IMG/VR virus record: IMGVR_UViG_3300035698_004753 | Location: 1-52,177 of that record | DNA length: 52,177 nt | Source of the DNA: a virus | Reading direction: 5' to 3' (one strand) | Part shown: piece by piece, positions 24,678 to 31,553 of the stretch | Numbering within the stretch: the first letter of the stretch is position 1 | How the letters are laid out: each line of letters opens with the position of its first letter | Notes under the pieces: model-generated | What the model saw: the letters and a program-made list of their open reading frames with translations, nothing else | What the model was told of the DNA's origin: nothing | Database searches by the model: none | Made by a program: the position numbers and the translations under genes

Positions 24678-24732
24678 CATTACCAAGTCGTTTATGGCTA
24701 CACTATTAATGTAAAGGTGATGAGAGTGCAAT

Positions 24733-25143
24733 ATGTTTAAAGAAGAAGATCTTTTCCGAGGATGCGGTGTTGAAATTAAACTAGAAAATGAACAAGATTT
24801 TCTTAAAATACGTGAAACATTAACACGTATAGGAGTGGCTAGTCGTAAAGATAAGACGCTCTATCAATCCTGTCACATCCTTCACAAACAAGGTAGATAC
24901 GCTATCGTTCACTTCAAAGAGATGTTTACATTAGATAACAAACCATCTAACTTTACTGAAGAGGATATAGGTAGACGTAATACGATTTCTCATCTATTAG
25001 AAGAGTGGGGATTGTTAGATATAATCGACATTGATAAATCTGTTGAGCCAAGAGCTACGTTAAATCAAATTAAAATCCTACCTCATAAAGAAAAAGATGA
25101 TTGGACGCTCGTTCAAAAATATAATATTGGTCGCAAGAATTAA
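24733..25143 (+). CDS. regA: RegA translational repressor
   Basis: T4 RegA binds initiation regions of early mRNAs, including those of clamp and clamp-loader genes, and represses translation. The match is strong: RETLTRIGVASRKDKTLYQS against T4 KETLTRMGIANNKDKVLYQS, then YAIVHFKEMFTLD, FTEEDIGRRNTISHLLEEWG and the C-terminal WTLVQKYNIGRKN. 136 aa versus 122, with an N-terminal extension of about ten residues (MFKEEDLFRG). The order 45-44-62-regA is conserved, although here regA is far from gp43. Confidence 0.95.
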   Translation: MFKEEDLFRGCGVEIKLENEQDFLKIRETLTRIGVASRKDKTLYQSCHILHKQGRYAIVHFKEMFTLDNKPSNFTEEDIGRRNTISHLLEEWGLLDIIDIDKSVEPRATLNQIKILPHKEKDDWTLVQKYNIGRKN

Positions 25144-25146
25144 CAG

Positions 25147-25175
25147 TTGCCATTATCTTCGTTTCATACTATAAG
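25147..25175 (+). promoter_or_regulatory. Early promoter, TTGCCA-17-TATAAG
   Basis: TTGCCA 25147-25152 and TATAAG 25170-25175; spacer CATAC before the -10 as in the copy at 52110. Precedes the gene at 25201. Confidence 0.65.
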
Positions 25176-25200
25176 AAGGTATTAATAACGGAGAAACAAA

Positions 25201-25374
25201 ATGAACACCACTGACCTTCTAAACGCGTGTATTACTCTCTCAGTAAACACTTCCTATACCTCAAAAAATAATTTACATGATCTCACATCTGCAGTTCTTG
25301 AACTTCAAATTTGTCTTGAAGAAATGGGTAAAAGAAAAACAAACGAACTCAACAAACTTCTTGCAGAGGTTTAA
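25201..25374 (+). CDS. Hypothetical protein (57 aa)
   Basis: MNTTDLLNACITLSVNTSYT..., helical with a Lys/Glu-rich end (KTNELNKLLAEV). Strong early promoter and GGAGA ribosome-binding site directly upstream, so an early gene. Unknown function. Confidence 0.55.
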   Translation: MNTTDLLNACITLSVNTSYTSKNNLHDLTSAVLELQICLEEMGKRKTNELNKLLAEV

Positions 25375-25376
25375 TT

Positions 25377-25547
25377 ATGTCTTGCACAGATGGTTCAATG
25401 ATTTGTGAATTGTGTTTAGAGCCTAAAACAAGGTGTAATCTGTGTATTCGTGCTCCTTTGATTCCTACACCAGCTCATATTCGAAAAAAATGGGCCGAGG
25501 AAGAAGATAGGTATGTACCGCTTTGGTCTAATATTTATTATCATTAA
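25377..25547 (+). CDS. Small cysteine-rich protein (56 aa)
   Basis: MSCTDGSMICELCLEPKTRC then NLC: the pattern CELC ... C-x-x-C suggests a treble-clef or zinc-knuckle fold. The C-terminus is aromatic (WSNIYYH). Second gene of the early transcript from 25147. Confidence 0.5.
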   Translation: MSCTDGSMICELCLEPKTRCNLCIRAPLIPTPAHIRKKWAEEEDRYVPLWSNIYYH

Positions 25548-25551
25548 ACAG

Positions 25552-25580
25552 TTGCCATTAATCACAAAGTAGCTTATATT
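25552..25580 (+). promoter_or_regulatory. Early promoter, TTGCCA-17-TATATT
   Basis: TTGCCA 25552-25557 and TATATT 25575-25580, followed by AAGATATAATAAGAAGG. It drives the gene at 25606. Confidence 0.55.
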
Positions 25581-25605
25581 AAGATATAATAAGAAGGAAG
25601 ATGTG

Positions 25606-25923
25606 ATGAAAACGACAACTTTTAATCAGGTAATCGGTGGTATTATATACAGCGTTACCATCCCTCAGAATCGTGTTGACTCCATTATCAACCGGGTTGA
25701 TAAGCTTTGCTTTAAAGAGGAGTATAAGAAGGCTGTTGATGTAGTTACTCCTTTTATCGGCGCAGAACCAGTTGAAGCAGGCGCTGTTAAAGTGGGCTCC
25801 CCTGAAGCTTTGATTGAAGCTTTTCGCGCTAAAGGTCGTTTTGCTGTGATGACAGAGCTGATGAATCAGTTCAATCTGAACAAAGCACAGGCTTATTATC
25901 GTACTCGTAAAGCGGGTCTCTAA
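25606..25923 (+). CDS. Hypothetical early protein (105 aa)
   Basis: MKTTTFNQVIGGIIYSVTIP... with a C-terminal helix-turn-helix-like end (MNQFNLNKAQAYYRTRKAGL). This could bind DNA, but the evidence is slight. Own early promoter and AAGGAAG ribosome-binding site. Confidence 0.55.
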   Translation: MKTTTFNQVIGGIIYSVTIPQNRVDSIINRVDKLCFKEEYKKAVDVVTPFIGAEPVEAGAVKVGSPEALIEAFRAKGRFAVMTELMNQFNLNKAQAYYRTRKAGL

Positions 25924-25958
25924 AAAAAGAGCTATATAATATATAATGGAGATGTATG

Positions 25959-26132
25959 ATGGATTATCGTGTTTTCGAACTACCTACTGCTAATGCTGAT
26001 ATTCAGGAGATTGAATCTCAGTGGTGCGCGTTAAATACAGCGCAGCGTAACGGGGAACACCTAGACGAGGTGCAACTTAATTGGATGGATACAGCAAATA
26101 CATGGCTGACTACATCTATGGGGAAAATGTAA
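25959..26132 (+). CDS. Hypothetical protein (57 aa)
   Basis: MDYRVFELPTANADIQEIES... with several Trp residues. It starts after AATGGAGATGTATG and its TAA overlaps the next ATG. No family recognised. Confidence 0.5.
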   Translation: MDYRVFELPTANADIQEIESQWCALNTAQRNGEHLDEVQLNWMDTANTWLTTSMGKM

Positions 26133-26308
26133 TGCAGCAAACAAAAGGCGGTACATTCGCACCAGCGGATATGGAAGTGGTCAAACGAGCTCTCGATGTA
26201 TACTTAGATACATTGTTATCTGAAGATCATCGAGCACCTGATAGCCCAGATATAAAAGCGGTAGGTAATCTACTGCATAGATTAGGTCGTATTAAAAAGG
26301 AAGCGTAA
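26132..26308 (+). CDS. Hypothetical protein (58 aa)
   Basis: MQQTKGGTFAPADMEVVKRA..., a short helical protein, overlapping both neighbours by one base (TAATG). No family recognised. Confidence 0.5.
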   Translation: MQQTKGGTFAPADMEVVKRALDVYLDTLLSEDHRAPDSPDIKAVGNLLHRLGRIKKEA

Positions 26309-26676
26309 TGTTGATTTATAATGCAATTCAGACCCCTGATGGTACGATAATTGAAAGTACTCATCGCCACGATTACGTTACACATGTAGATGTGAACGGT
26401 AAGGTATACATGATTGATGGTGGTTTAAATTATATTCGACGTAGTGCTCATGGCGATGAAGAAGTATTGAGCCTCGATTACGATGACACCACCTTTAACG
26501 AACACCGCGAATTTCTTAAGTGGGGCACACGTGGAATTGATGGAAAACAACCTCTCCGTAGGAAGCCTATTAAAGATATGTCTATTGAGCATATTCAAGC
26601 TTGCCTTGACACGCAAACGCAAATGAGTGCTGATTATCGAGCAACGATGGAACGCGAAATAGAATATAGGACCTAA
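26308..26676 (+). CDS. Conserved phage hypothetical protein (122 aa)
   Basis: LIYNAIQTPDGTIIESTHRH and HVDVNGKVYMIDGGLNYIRR are blocks typical of a protein seen in many tailed phages, with DIEHIQACL-like helix near the C-terminus. Function not known to me. Last gene before the tRNAs. Confidence 0.65.
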   Translation: MLIYNAIQTPDGTIIESTHRHDYVTHVDVNGKVYMIDGGLNYIRRSAHGDEEVLSLDYDDTTFNEHREFLKWGTRGIDGKQPLRRKPIKDMSIEHIQACLDTQTQMSADYRATMEREIEYRT

Positions 26677-26684
26677 AAAGATTA

Positions 26685-26692
26685 TATAAATA
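26685..26692 (+). promoter_or_regulatory. Late-promoter motif TATAAATA upstream of the tRNAs
   Basis: Exact motif ending seven bases before the first tRNA. At this distance transcription would start at or within the tRNA, so the motif may be coincidental. Confidence 0.3.
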
Positions 26693-26698
26693 GTTACT

Positions 26699-26774
26699 GC
26701 CCCTATGGTGAAACTGGATATCACACGGGTCTTCTAAACCTGGAGTCCGAGTTCGAGTCTTGGTAGGGGCACCA
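26699..26774 (+). tRNA. tRNA-Arg (anticodon TCT)
   Basis: Acceptor stem GCCCCTA/TAGGGGC, anticodon arm CGGGT-CTTCTAA-ACCTG with anticodon TCT, a T-loop GTTCGAGTC, and an encoded CCA end. It reads AGA/AGG, codons common in this AT-rich genome. It begins 23 bases after the end of the preceding gene. Confidence 0.9.
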
Positions 26775-26784
26775 TTATTACATA

Positions 26785-26860
26785 GGGCCGTTAGCTCAGC
26801 GGTAGTAGCTGTCCCCTCATAAGGGATAGGTCGTTGGTTCGATCCCAACACGGCCCACCA
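26785..26860 (+). tRNA. tRNA with anticodon CAT (Met or Ile2)
   Basis: Acceptor GGGCCGT/ACGGCCC, D-arm GCTCAGCGGTAGTAGC, anticodon arm GTCCC-CTCATAA-GGGAT with CAT, T-arm GTTGG-TTCGATC-CCAAC, encoded CCA. It could be elongator Met or an Ile tRNA modified at C34; sequence alone does not settle this. The initiator-type anticodon stem (three G-C pairs GGG/CCC) is not obvious. Confidence 0.9.
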
Positions 26861-26878
26861 TTTTTAAGATATATATAC

Positions 26879-27052
26879 ATGAACAAGCAAAACAAAATTA
26901 TAGTGGCTAGTACTGCATTAGTAGGCGGAATAATTACCACCGGGTGGTTTCTTTACTATGCCCTAGGCACAATATTTGTAGATGAAGAATGGGATATGGA
27001 TTTTGGATATGACCCGGTTACATCCAACCTCGATGAGGATGTCGAGCACTAA
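26879..27052 (+). CDS. Single-pass membrane protein (57 aa)
   Basis: One transmembrane helix (IIVASTALVGGIITTGWFLY) after a basic start MNKQNK, then an acidic tail (DEEWDMDFGYDP). ATG 26879 is chosen because the frame upstream runs into the tRNA. TAATG overlap with the next gene. Confidence 0.6.
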   Translation: MNKQNKIIVASTALVGGIITTGWFLYYALGTIFVDEEWDMDFGYDPVTSNLDEDVEH

Positions 27053-27525
27053 TGTTTGGATTTTTTAAATCAAAAAAGAAAGAAGAAACGTATACGCCTA
27101 TGTTACACGGCGTAAACTTAAACAAGTGGCATTATCTCGGTAAAATTAATTTAACATTTACGAGTGGATCATCTTGTATGGCGTTTTTGTTTGCAAAAAA
27201 AGATAATTTAGACATTAGGTGTTATAAACTTCCTACGGATATTGCTGGATTTTTCAAAGAAAACCATTCGTTTATTATTAATGCGTTAGATACATGGGTT
27301 ATAGGCGAAAAAGAGTTATATTCATATGTAAAACTTGAACCATCAAAGTGGTTATCTGAATATATGTTAAATACCTACAATAGTGTATGGGATACCTCTA
27401 CTAATTGGTGGGTATCATCTGAAAATGCAAAGTATAATAAGTCTGTAACACAGCAGAAAAAGACTAAACCTATTGAAAAAGATAATGCAGTTATTCAAGT
27501 TGATTTTAGAGGTAAGAGTACGTGA
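27052..27525 (+). CDS. Hypothetical protein (157 aa)
   Basis: MFGFFKSKKKEETYTPMLHG..., with many aromatic residues and a central WLSEYMLNTYNSVWDTSTNW segment. No family recognised. Four-base overlap with the next gene. Confidence 0.6.
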   Translation: MFGFFKSKKKEETYTPMLHGVNLNKWHYLGKINLTFTSGSSCMAFLFAKKDNLDIRCYKLPTDIAGFFKENHSFIINALDTWVIGEKELYSYVKLEPSKWLSEYMLNTYNSVWDTSTNWWVSSENAKYNKSVTQQKKTKPIEKDNAVIQVDFRGKST

Positions 27526-28052
27526 AAATAAATATCGGAAAATATCCAGGCCATAAAAGTAGAAAAGAACGTAAGGTTGATATTCGTATCGACCCTTGGG
27601 ATACTTGGAATATGGATGGTACCCTAGCTCTCATCATTGTTCCTATGCTAAAGCAGCTTAAAGACACGAAACATGGTACTCCTCATACATATGAAGAGGA
27701 TGCTCCAGAACATCTTCGTAATCTACCCGAAGAAGAAGACAAAGAATCAGACCAACCTTCCGGATATAGCGAACCCCGATGGGACTATATACTCGATGAG
27801 ATGATCTGGGCTTTCGAGCAGCAGATATGCGAGTTTTCAGAAGAAGATACGTTTTATCATAATCAAGACCAACTTGAAATGACCCCAGTCAAAGTTGACG
27901 GTTCTGATCTTTCTAGATTAACTTTCAATTATCAGAAAGACCTAGACAAACCGCCATATGTATATGATAGAGAAGGTCATAGTAAATGGGAAGAGCGAAA
28001 ACAAAACGGTTATCGTTTATTTGGTAAATATTATTCATCACTATGGGATTAA
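27522..28052 (+). CDS. Conserved phage hypothetical protein (176 aa)
   Basis: DIRIDPWDTWNMDGTLALII then PMLKQLKDTKHGTP are distinctive blocks of a family widespread in tailed phages and especially marine myoviruses; later YILDEMIWAFEQ and EEDTFY. The C-terminal half includes DREGHSKWEERKQNGYRLFG. The family has no assigned function that I know. Confidence 0.75.
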   Translation: MKINIGKYPGHKSRKERKVDIRIDPWDTWNMDGTLALIIVPMLKQLKDTKHGTPHTYEEDAPEHLRNLPEEEDKESDQPSGYSEPRWDYILDEMIWAFEQQICEFSEEDTFYHNQDQLEMTPVKVDGSDLSRLTFNYQKDLDKPPYVYDREGHSKWEERKQNGYRLFGKYYSSLWD

Positions 28053-28056
28053 GATT

Positions 28057-28266
28057 ATGTTAACAAGTATTTTAGTAATTTTCGTTAGTATTCCGATATC
28101 AATACTTTTGACTTCATTTATTAGAATGTATCTTTTTGAAAAAACATTAGATAAAATTCGGGTCGAAGATCGTAATAGATACATATCAATGAATATTACA
28201 GCAACTTATAACAACTTAAAACTATTTGAATTCTGGAATTGGAATTTCGATAGAATGATTGTTTAA
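28057..28266 (+). CDS. Small membrane protein (69 aa)
   Basis: An N-terminal hydrophobic helix (MLTSILVIFVSIPISILLTS) with a charged cytoplasmic-type tail containing a conserved-looking NNLKLFEFWNWNFDRMIV end. No family recognised. Confidence 0.55.
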   Translation: MLTSILVIFVSIPISILLTSFIRMYLFEKTLDKIRVEDRNRYISMNITATYNNLKLFEFWNWNFDRMIV

Positions 28267-28270
28267 AGCT

Positions 28271-28405
28271 ATGATTGATTTATATATGGAACGCATACGG
28301 AAGGCTACAAATGCCTCCGTCATGGCAGAGAATCCAAAGTTTCGTAAGCTATGGAAAGACATTGCACATAAACTTAACGAACAGATGATTAAAGAATTCG
28401 GCTAA
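28271..28405 (+). CDS. Small basic protein (44 aa)
   Basis: MIDLYMERIRKATNASVMAE... KEFG; helical and basic, directly after the previous gene. The pattern NPKFRKLWKDIAHKLNEQM appears plausible as a real small gene because it fills the gap with a good frame and adjacent start; otherwise unsupported. Confidence 0.45.
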   Translation: MIDLYMERIRKATNASVMAENPKFRKLWKDIAHKLNEQMIKEFG

Positions 28406-28471
28406 TTAAAGCCGCATAGACGAGCAGTCGCCTTAAAATAAACTTTTTTAAAACAATATTGGAGTAAAAAT

Positions 28472-28957
28472 ATGAAGAATGTAGCACTTTTTGCTGTAGC
28501 AGCTGGGATGGCATTGGCCGCAACACCTGCAGTGGCTAACGAATTCACCGGGGTACGTGCAGAAGTAACTGCAGGGATTGACGATGTGACAAATGGCGTA
28601 GACACCAACCAGATTAACTATGGTGCAGCCGTTGGCTTCGATGCTGAAGTTTACAAAAACGTAGTCTTTGGAGTGGAAGCTTCTATGGATAACGTTTTTG
28701 ATCGTCGGGATATTGGAGCATCAGCTCGTCTCGGTTACGTAATCCAGGATAAGGTTATGGTTTACGGTAAGGCTGGGTATGCTAACTGGAAACAGACTAC
28801 TACAACTGAGCTTGAAGGCCTTCGCGTCGGCGGTGGTGTTGAAGTATCCAACCTTTTCGGTACCCCGCTTTATGGTAAAGCCGAGTATCGTTATACCGAC
28901 TTTGACGCCGGAGTTGGTTCTCATGGCGGGCTTGTAGGGGTGGGTATCCGCTTCTAA
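28472..28957 (+). CDS. Outer-membrane beta-barrel (opacity/porin-type) protein
   Basis: A signal peptide MKNVALFAVAAGMALAATPA with cleavage expected at AVA-NE is followed by alternating strands (INYGAAVGFDAEVYKNVVFG, ASARLGYVIQDKVMVYGKAG, LYGKAEYRYTDFD) and a C-terminal Phe in GVGIRF, the barrel-assembly signal. At 161 aa it would form a small eight-strand barrel. Strand sequences resemble outer-membrane proteins of sphingomonad-type alphaproteobacteria, suggesting capture from the host. A strong terminator follows. Possible roles: masking receptors against superinfection or changing permeability. Confidence 0.8.
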   Translation: MKNVALFAVAAGMALAATPAVANEFTGVRAEVTAGIDDVTNGVDTNQINYGAAVGFDAEVYKNVVFGVEASMDNVFDRRDIGASARLGYVIQDKVMVYGKAGYANWKQTTTTELEGLRVGGGVEVSNLFGTPLYGKAEYRYTDFDAGVGSHGGLVGVGIRF

Positions 28958-28981
28958 GCTAAATAGTACAACTCGAATCAG

Positions 28982-29020
28982 AAGCCTCCGAGTAATTTAC
29001 TTTGCTCGGAGGCTTTTTTG
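28982..29020 (+). terminator. Rho-independent terminator
   Basis: AAGCCTCCGAG (28982-28992) pairs perfectly with CTCGGAGGCTT (29005-29015) over a 12-base loop, followed by a T run. It ends the barrel-protein transcript. Confidence 0.9.
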
Positions 29021-29042
29021 GCATTATTATATTAAATAACAG

Positions 29043-29071
29043 TTGCCTTTATCGTGAAACTAGCCTATAAG
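29043..29071 (+). promoter_or_regulatory. Early promoter, TTGCCT-17-TATAAG
   Basis: TTGCCT 29043-29048 and TATAAG 29066-29071, followed by AAGATATAAGAG and a leader of about 85 bases before the RNA ligase. Confidence 0.65.
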
Positions 29072-29162
29072 AAGATATAAGAGCTAGTCTTGAATGGTTT
29101 TTCGTAAATTGCTGAATAGCAGGGTGAACTGACCAGCTCTTTTAACTTTTTAAGGTTTTATT

Positions 29163-30347
29163 ATGTATTATGATCTCCCAATGATTTATCACATTGACGA
29201 TGTGCTCCCTGCCATAGAAGGCCGGGATGAATTCGTTGTGGCTGAACGAGAAGGTTACACGGTAATCAATTACAATGTTGCGTTCATTGATACCTTTCCT
29301 GCGATTGATGAAGATGGAGACGCGTTAGCTAATAAGCATGCTGCGATCCGCCGTGAGCTTCGCGGTATTATCTTTTGTTCTGAAACCGGTAAGCTGTTGC
29401 GTCGCCCGTTCCATAAGTTCTTTAACGTAAATGAGCGTGAAGAAACCCAGGATCACGTTGTAGATCTTACTAAAGAACATATCATTTTGGAAAAGCTTGA
29501 TGGCTCGATGATTGCCCCTTATTTTGTAGGTGAAACTCTTGTATTCGGTACAAAGATGGGTGATACTGACGTGGCAAAGCCTGTTCAGGAATTCGTAGCA
29601 CAGAACCCGGCGTACGATACTTTTGCCCGGGAATGTATCTCGAATGGTGCAACGCCTATCTTTGAATGGTGTTCACGTAAGCAGCGCATTGTGTTGGATT
29701 ACGGGAAAGAAGATCAGCTTATCCTTACTGCTATTCGCTTTATGGATGATGGTTCGTATTTTTCACACGCTATGATGAATACTCTTGTAGGTTCATATGG
29801 TATCCCTGTGGTAAACGCATACTCGCCTCAGACTGATATGAAAGAGTATCTCGAACATATCCGTAGCTTGGAAGGTTCCGAGGGCGTTGTAGTTCGTTTC
29901 GATACGGGCCACATGCTTAAGCTCAAGTCAGATTGGTATGTGCAACTTCATCGCGCAAAGGAAGCTATCCTTCAGGATCGCAACATTGTCGAGATGATAT
30001 TCAACAACACTATCGATGATGTAAAGGCTCACCTTCCTCCGGAAGACCGTGTGCGACTGGATGCTTTCATTCTTGAATTTGAGCATCAGCTTCAGAAGAC
30101 TGTGATTCGCATTGAAGATCAGTTGTATAAAATCGGGAAAGAGGGTATGGATCGCAAGACTTTTGCGTTGGAACATGCTGATAAGCTTGACCAGTTTACG
30201 AAGTCTACAGTGTTCACGTGCTGGGATACTTCAAATCGCGTATCTGAGAGCGTTCAAAAGACTGTTATGAATAACCTAACCAAGACTGTTAAATACGAAG
30301 CAATTCGTGATTATTGGTTTAAAGGAGTATGTTTTAATGAATACTAA
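29163..30347 (+). CDS. rnlA: RNA ligase of the T4 Rnl1 (RnlA) type
   Basis: ATP-dependent RNA ligase. The nucleotidyl Lys lies in ILEKLDGSMIAPY (KxDG, motif I), preceded by IRRELRGIIF as in Rnl1 enzymes; motif IIIa is PIFEWCS, motif IV EGVVVRF and motif V HMLKLKSDWYV. 394 aa versus 374 for T4 RnlA. With the 5'-kinase overlapping its end it forms the classical tRNA-repair pair that reverses host anticodon-nuclease cuts. Early promoter upstream. Confidence 0.9.
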   Translation: MYYDLPMIYHIDDVLPAIEGRDEFVVAEREGYTVINYNVAFIDTFPAIDEDGDALANKHAAIRRELRGIIFCSETGKLLRRPFHKFFNVNEREETQDHVVDLTKEHIILEKLDGSMIAPYFVGETLVFGTKMGDTDVAKPVQEFVAQNPAYDTFARECISNGATPIFEWCSRKQRIVLDYGKEDQLILTAIRFMDDGSYFSHAMMNTLVGSYGIPVVNAYSPQTDMKEYLEHIRSLEGSEGVVVRFDTGHMLKLKSDWYVQLHRAKEAILQDRNIVEMIFNNTIDDVKAHLPPEDRVRLDAFILEFEHQLQKTVIRIEDQLYKIGKEGMDRKTFALEHADKLDQFTKSTVFTCWDTSNRVSESVQKTVMNNLTKTVKYEAIRDYWFKGVCFNEY

Positions 30348-30831
30348 AAAGTGTATTGTGTTGATTGGTGTGCCAGCCGCGGGGAAATCTACGTGGCTGG
30401 AGCTTTATGCAGATAAGCCTTGTGCTGTTGTATCGACAGATAATATTCTCGAGGGGTTCGCATCGGAAGAAGGTATTACATATGACGAATCCTTTGCAAA
30501 GTATGCTAAAGTTGTTACACCTATGATGTGGAAAGAACTGGATACTCGGATCGAAGAAGAATGGGAAACTATTATCGTCGACCGGTCCAATATGAGTGTA
30601 AAAGCTCGTAAATTATTCTTCGAACGTATGAAGGGCAAAGGTTACGAGTTTCATGCTGTTGTGTTTCCTATTCCGGAAAAGGAAGAATGGGATCGTCGTT
30701 TATCTTCACGGCCGGGTAAGACTATCCCGCAATATGTATTAGATTCTATGGTTCAAAGCTTTGAAATGCCCATAGAATCAGAAGGATTTGAGACCATTAT
30801 TACTATATTAAAGGAGAAATACCATGACTGA
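30337..30831 (+). CDS. Polynucleotide 5'-kinase-like P-loop protein
   Basis: MNTKKCIVLIGVPAAGKSTW has the GxxxxGKST P-loop of the T4 Pnk kinase domain; VDRSNMSVKARKLFFERM parallels the SDTNLNPERR substrate helix of Pnk, and the Arg-rich RRLSSRPGKTIPQYVLDSM parallels the RNSKRGTKAVPIDVLRSMY lid. The phosphatase half of T4 Pnk is absent (165 aa only), so 3'-end healing would need another enzyme. The ATG overlaps the RNA-ligase end by eleven bases. Confidence 0.82.
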   Translation: MNTKKCIVLIGVPAAGKSTWLELYADKPCAVVSTDNILEGFASEEGITYDESFAKYAKVVTPMMWKELDTRIEEEWETIIVDRSNMSVKARKLFFERMKGKGYEFHAVVFPIPEKEEWDRRLSSRPGKTIPQYVLDSMVQSFEMPIESEGFETIITILKEKYHD

Positions 30832-30841
30832 TTTCAGAGCA

Positions 30842-30871
30842 TTAGGGAGTAGCAGTATCTAAACTCCCTAA
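30842..30871 (+). repeat. Nine-bp inverted repeat before the truncated ligase
   Basis: TTAGGGAGT (30842-30850) and ACTCCCTAA (30863-30871) pair perfectly and end one base before the ATG at 30873. No T run follows, so it is more likely a translation-controlling hairpin or a scar than a terminator. A 12-codon frame (ATG 30824, MTDFRALGSSSI) ends in the loop. Confidence 0.5.
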
Positions 30872-30872
30872 A

Positions 30873-31520
30873 ATGTTTGTAATCTTCGGCGTACGCGTTG
30901 TATATAATGATGATAATTCCTTGTGGTTTCCTATTGGTGAGTTTGATATTCACTACAAGGAAGAGCGTATCTTTAACATCGACACCTTCCCAACGTGGTA
31001 TATTGACATCGATTTTGCTCGCCCTGATATCGCTCAAAATAAAATGATTGAAATCACAAATGCTGTGGAAGCTGAATGCCCTGTTGGTGCATACTTTGGT
31101 GTAAAGGGTATCGGGGAAGGTGTGGTTTGGACTCAGGAAGCTCGATTCTCTGATACTTCTGGTGATTGGTTCAAAGTAAAGGGTGAGAAGCACAGCACTT
31201 CCAAGGTAAAGACGCTTTCTGTAGCTGATGTAGAAGCTGTACAAGCTATGCATGATTTCATTGACAGCGCTGTACCTGAAGCACGGCTGGAATGGGCTCT
31301 GGATAACATGCAACGCGAAAAGCTTCTTCCCTTTGAAATGAAATCAATGGGTGATTTCATTCGTATTGTTTACAATGATGTTATCAAGGAAGAAAGTGAT
31401 TTGATTGTAGAAAATCAGATTGATACTAAGAAACTTGGATCTGCTGTTGCTAACAAAGCTCGGCCGTGGTTTATCAAGAAGTTTAACGAAGGCAATCTAA
31501 GCGAAGTTGAGTGTCTCTAA
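30873..31520 (+). CDS. C-terminal part of a second RNA ligase (Rnl2-like), N-terminal truncated
   Basis: The protein begins MFVIFGVRVVYND and carries YFGVKGIGEGVVWTQEARF (motif IV) and DWFKVKGEKHSTSKVKTL (motif V), then FEMKSMGDFIRIVYNDVIKE, the typical tail of phage Rnl2-family ligases. Motif I (KxHG/KxDG, the AMP-accepting Lys), motif III and the roughly 150 residues before this point are missing. No frame upstream supplies them; only a 12-codon frame (MTDFRALGSSSI) precedes. It is therefore a deletion remnant or has been repurposed as a nucleic-acid-binding domain. Confidence 0.7.
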   Translation: MFVIFGVRVVYNDDNSLWFPIGEFDIHYKEERIFNIDTFPTWYIDIDFARPDIAQNKMIEITNAVEAECPVGAYFGVKGIGEGVVWTQEARFSDTSGDWFKVKGEKHSTSKVKTLSVADVEAVQAMHDFIDSAVPEARLEWALDNMQREKLLPFEMKSMGDFIRIVYNDVIKEESDLIVENQIDTKKLGSAVANKARPWFIKKFNEGNLSEVECL

Positions 31521-31553
31521 TGCAAGCAATTCTACTCTTTTGAAGGAAACATA

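Noticed and set aside
26834-26878. Membrane protein start inside the tRNA gene
   Set aside because: The frame is open through the tRNA 3' half by chance; ATG 26879 begins a normal basic-hydrophobic N-terminus.
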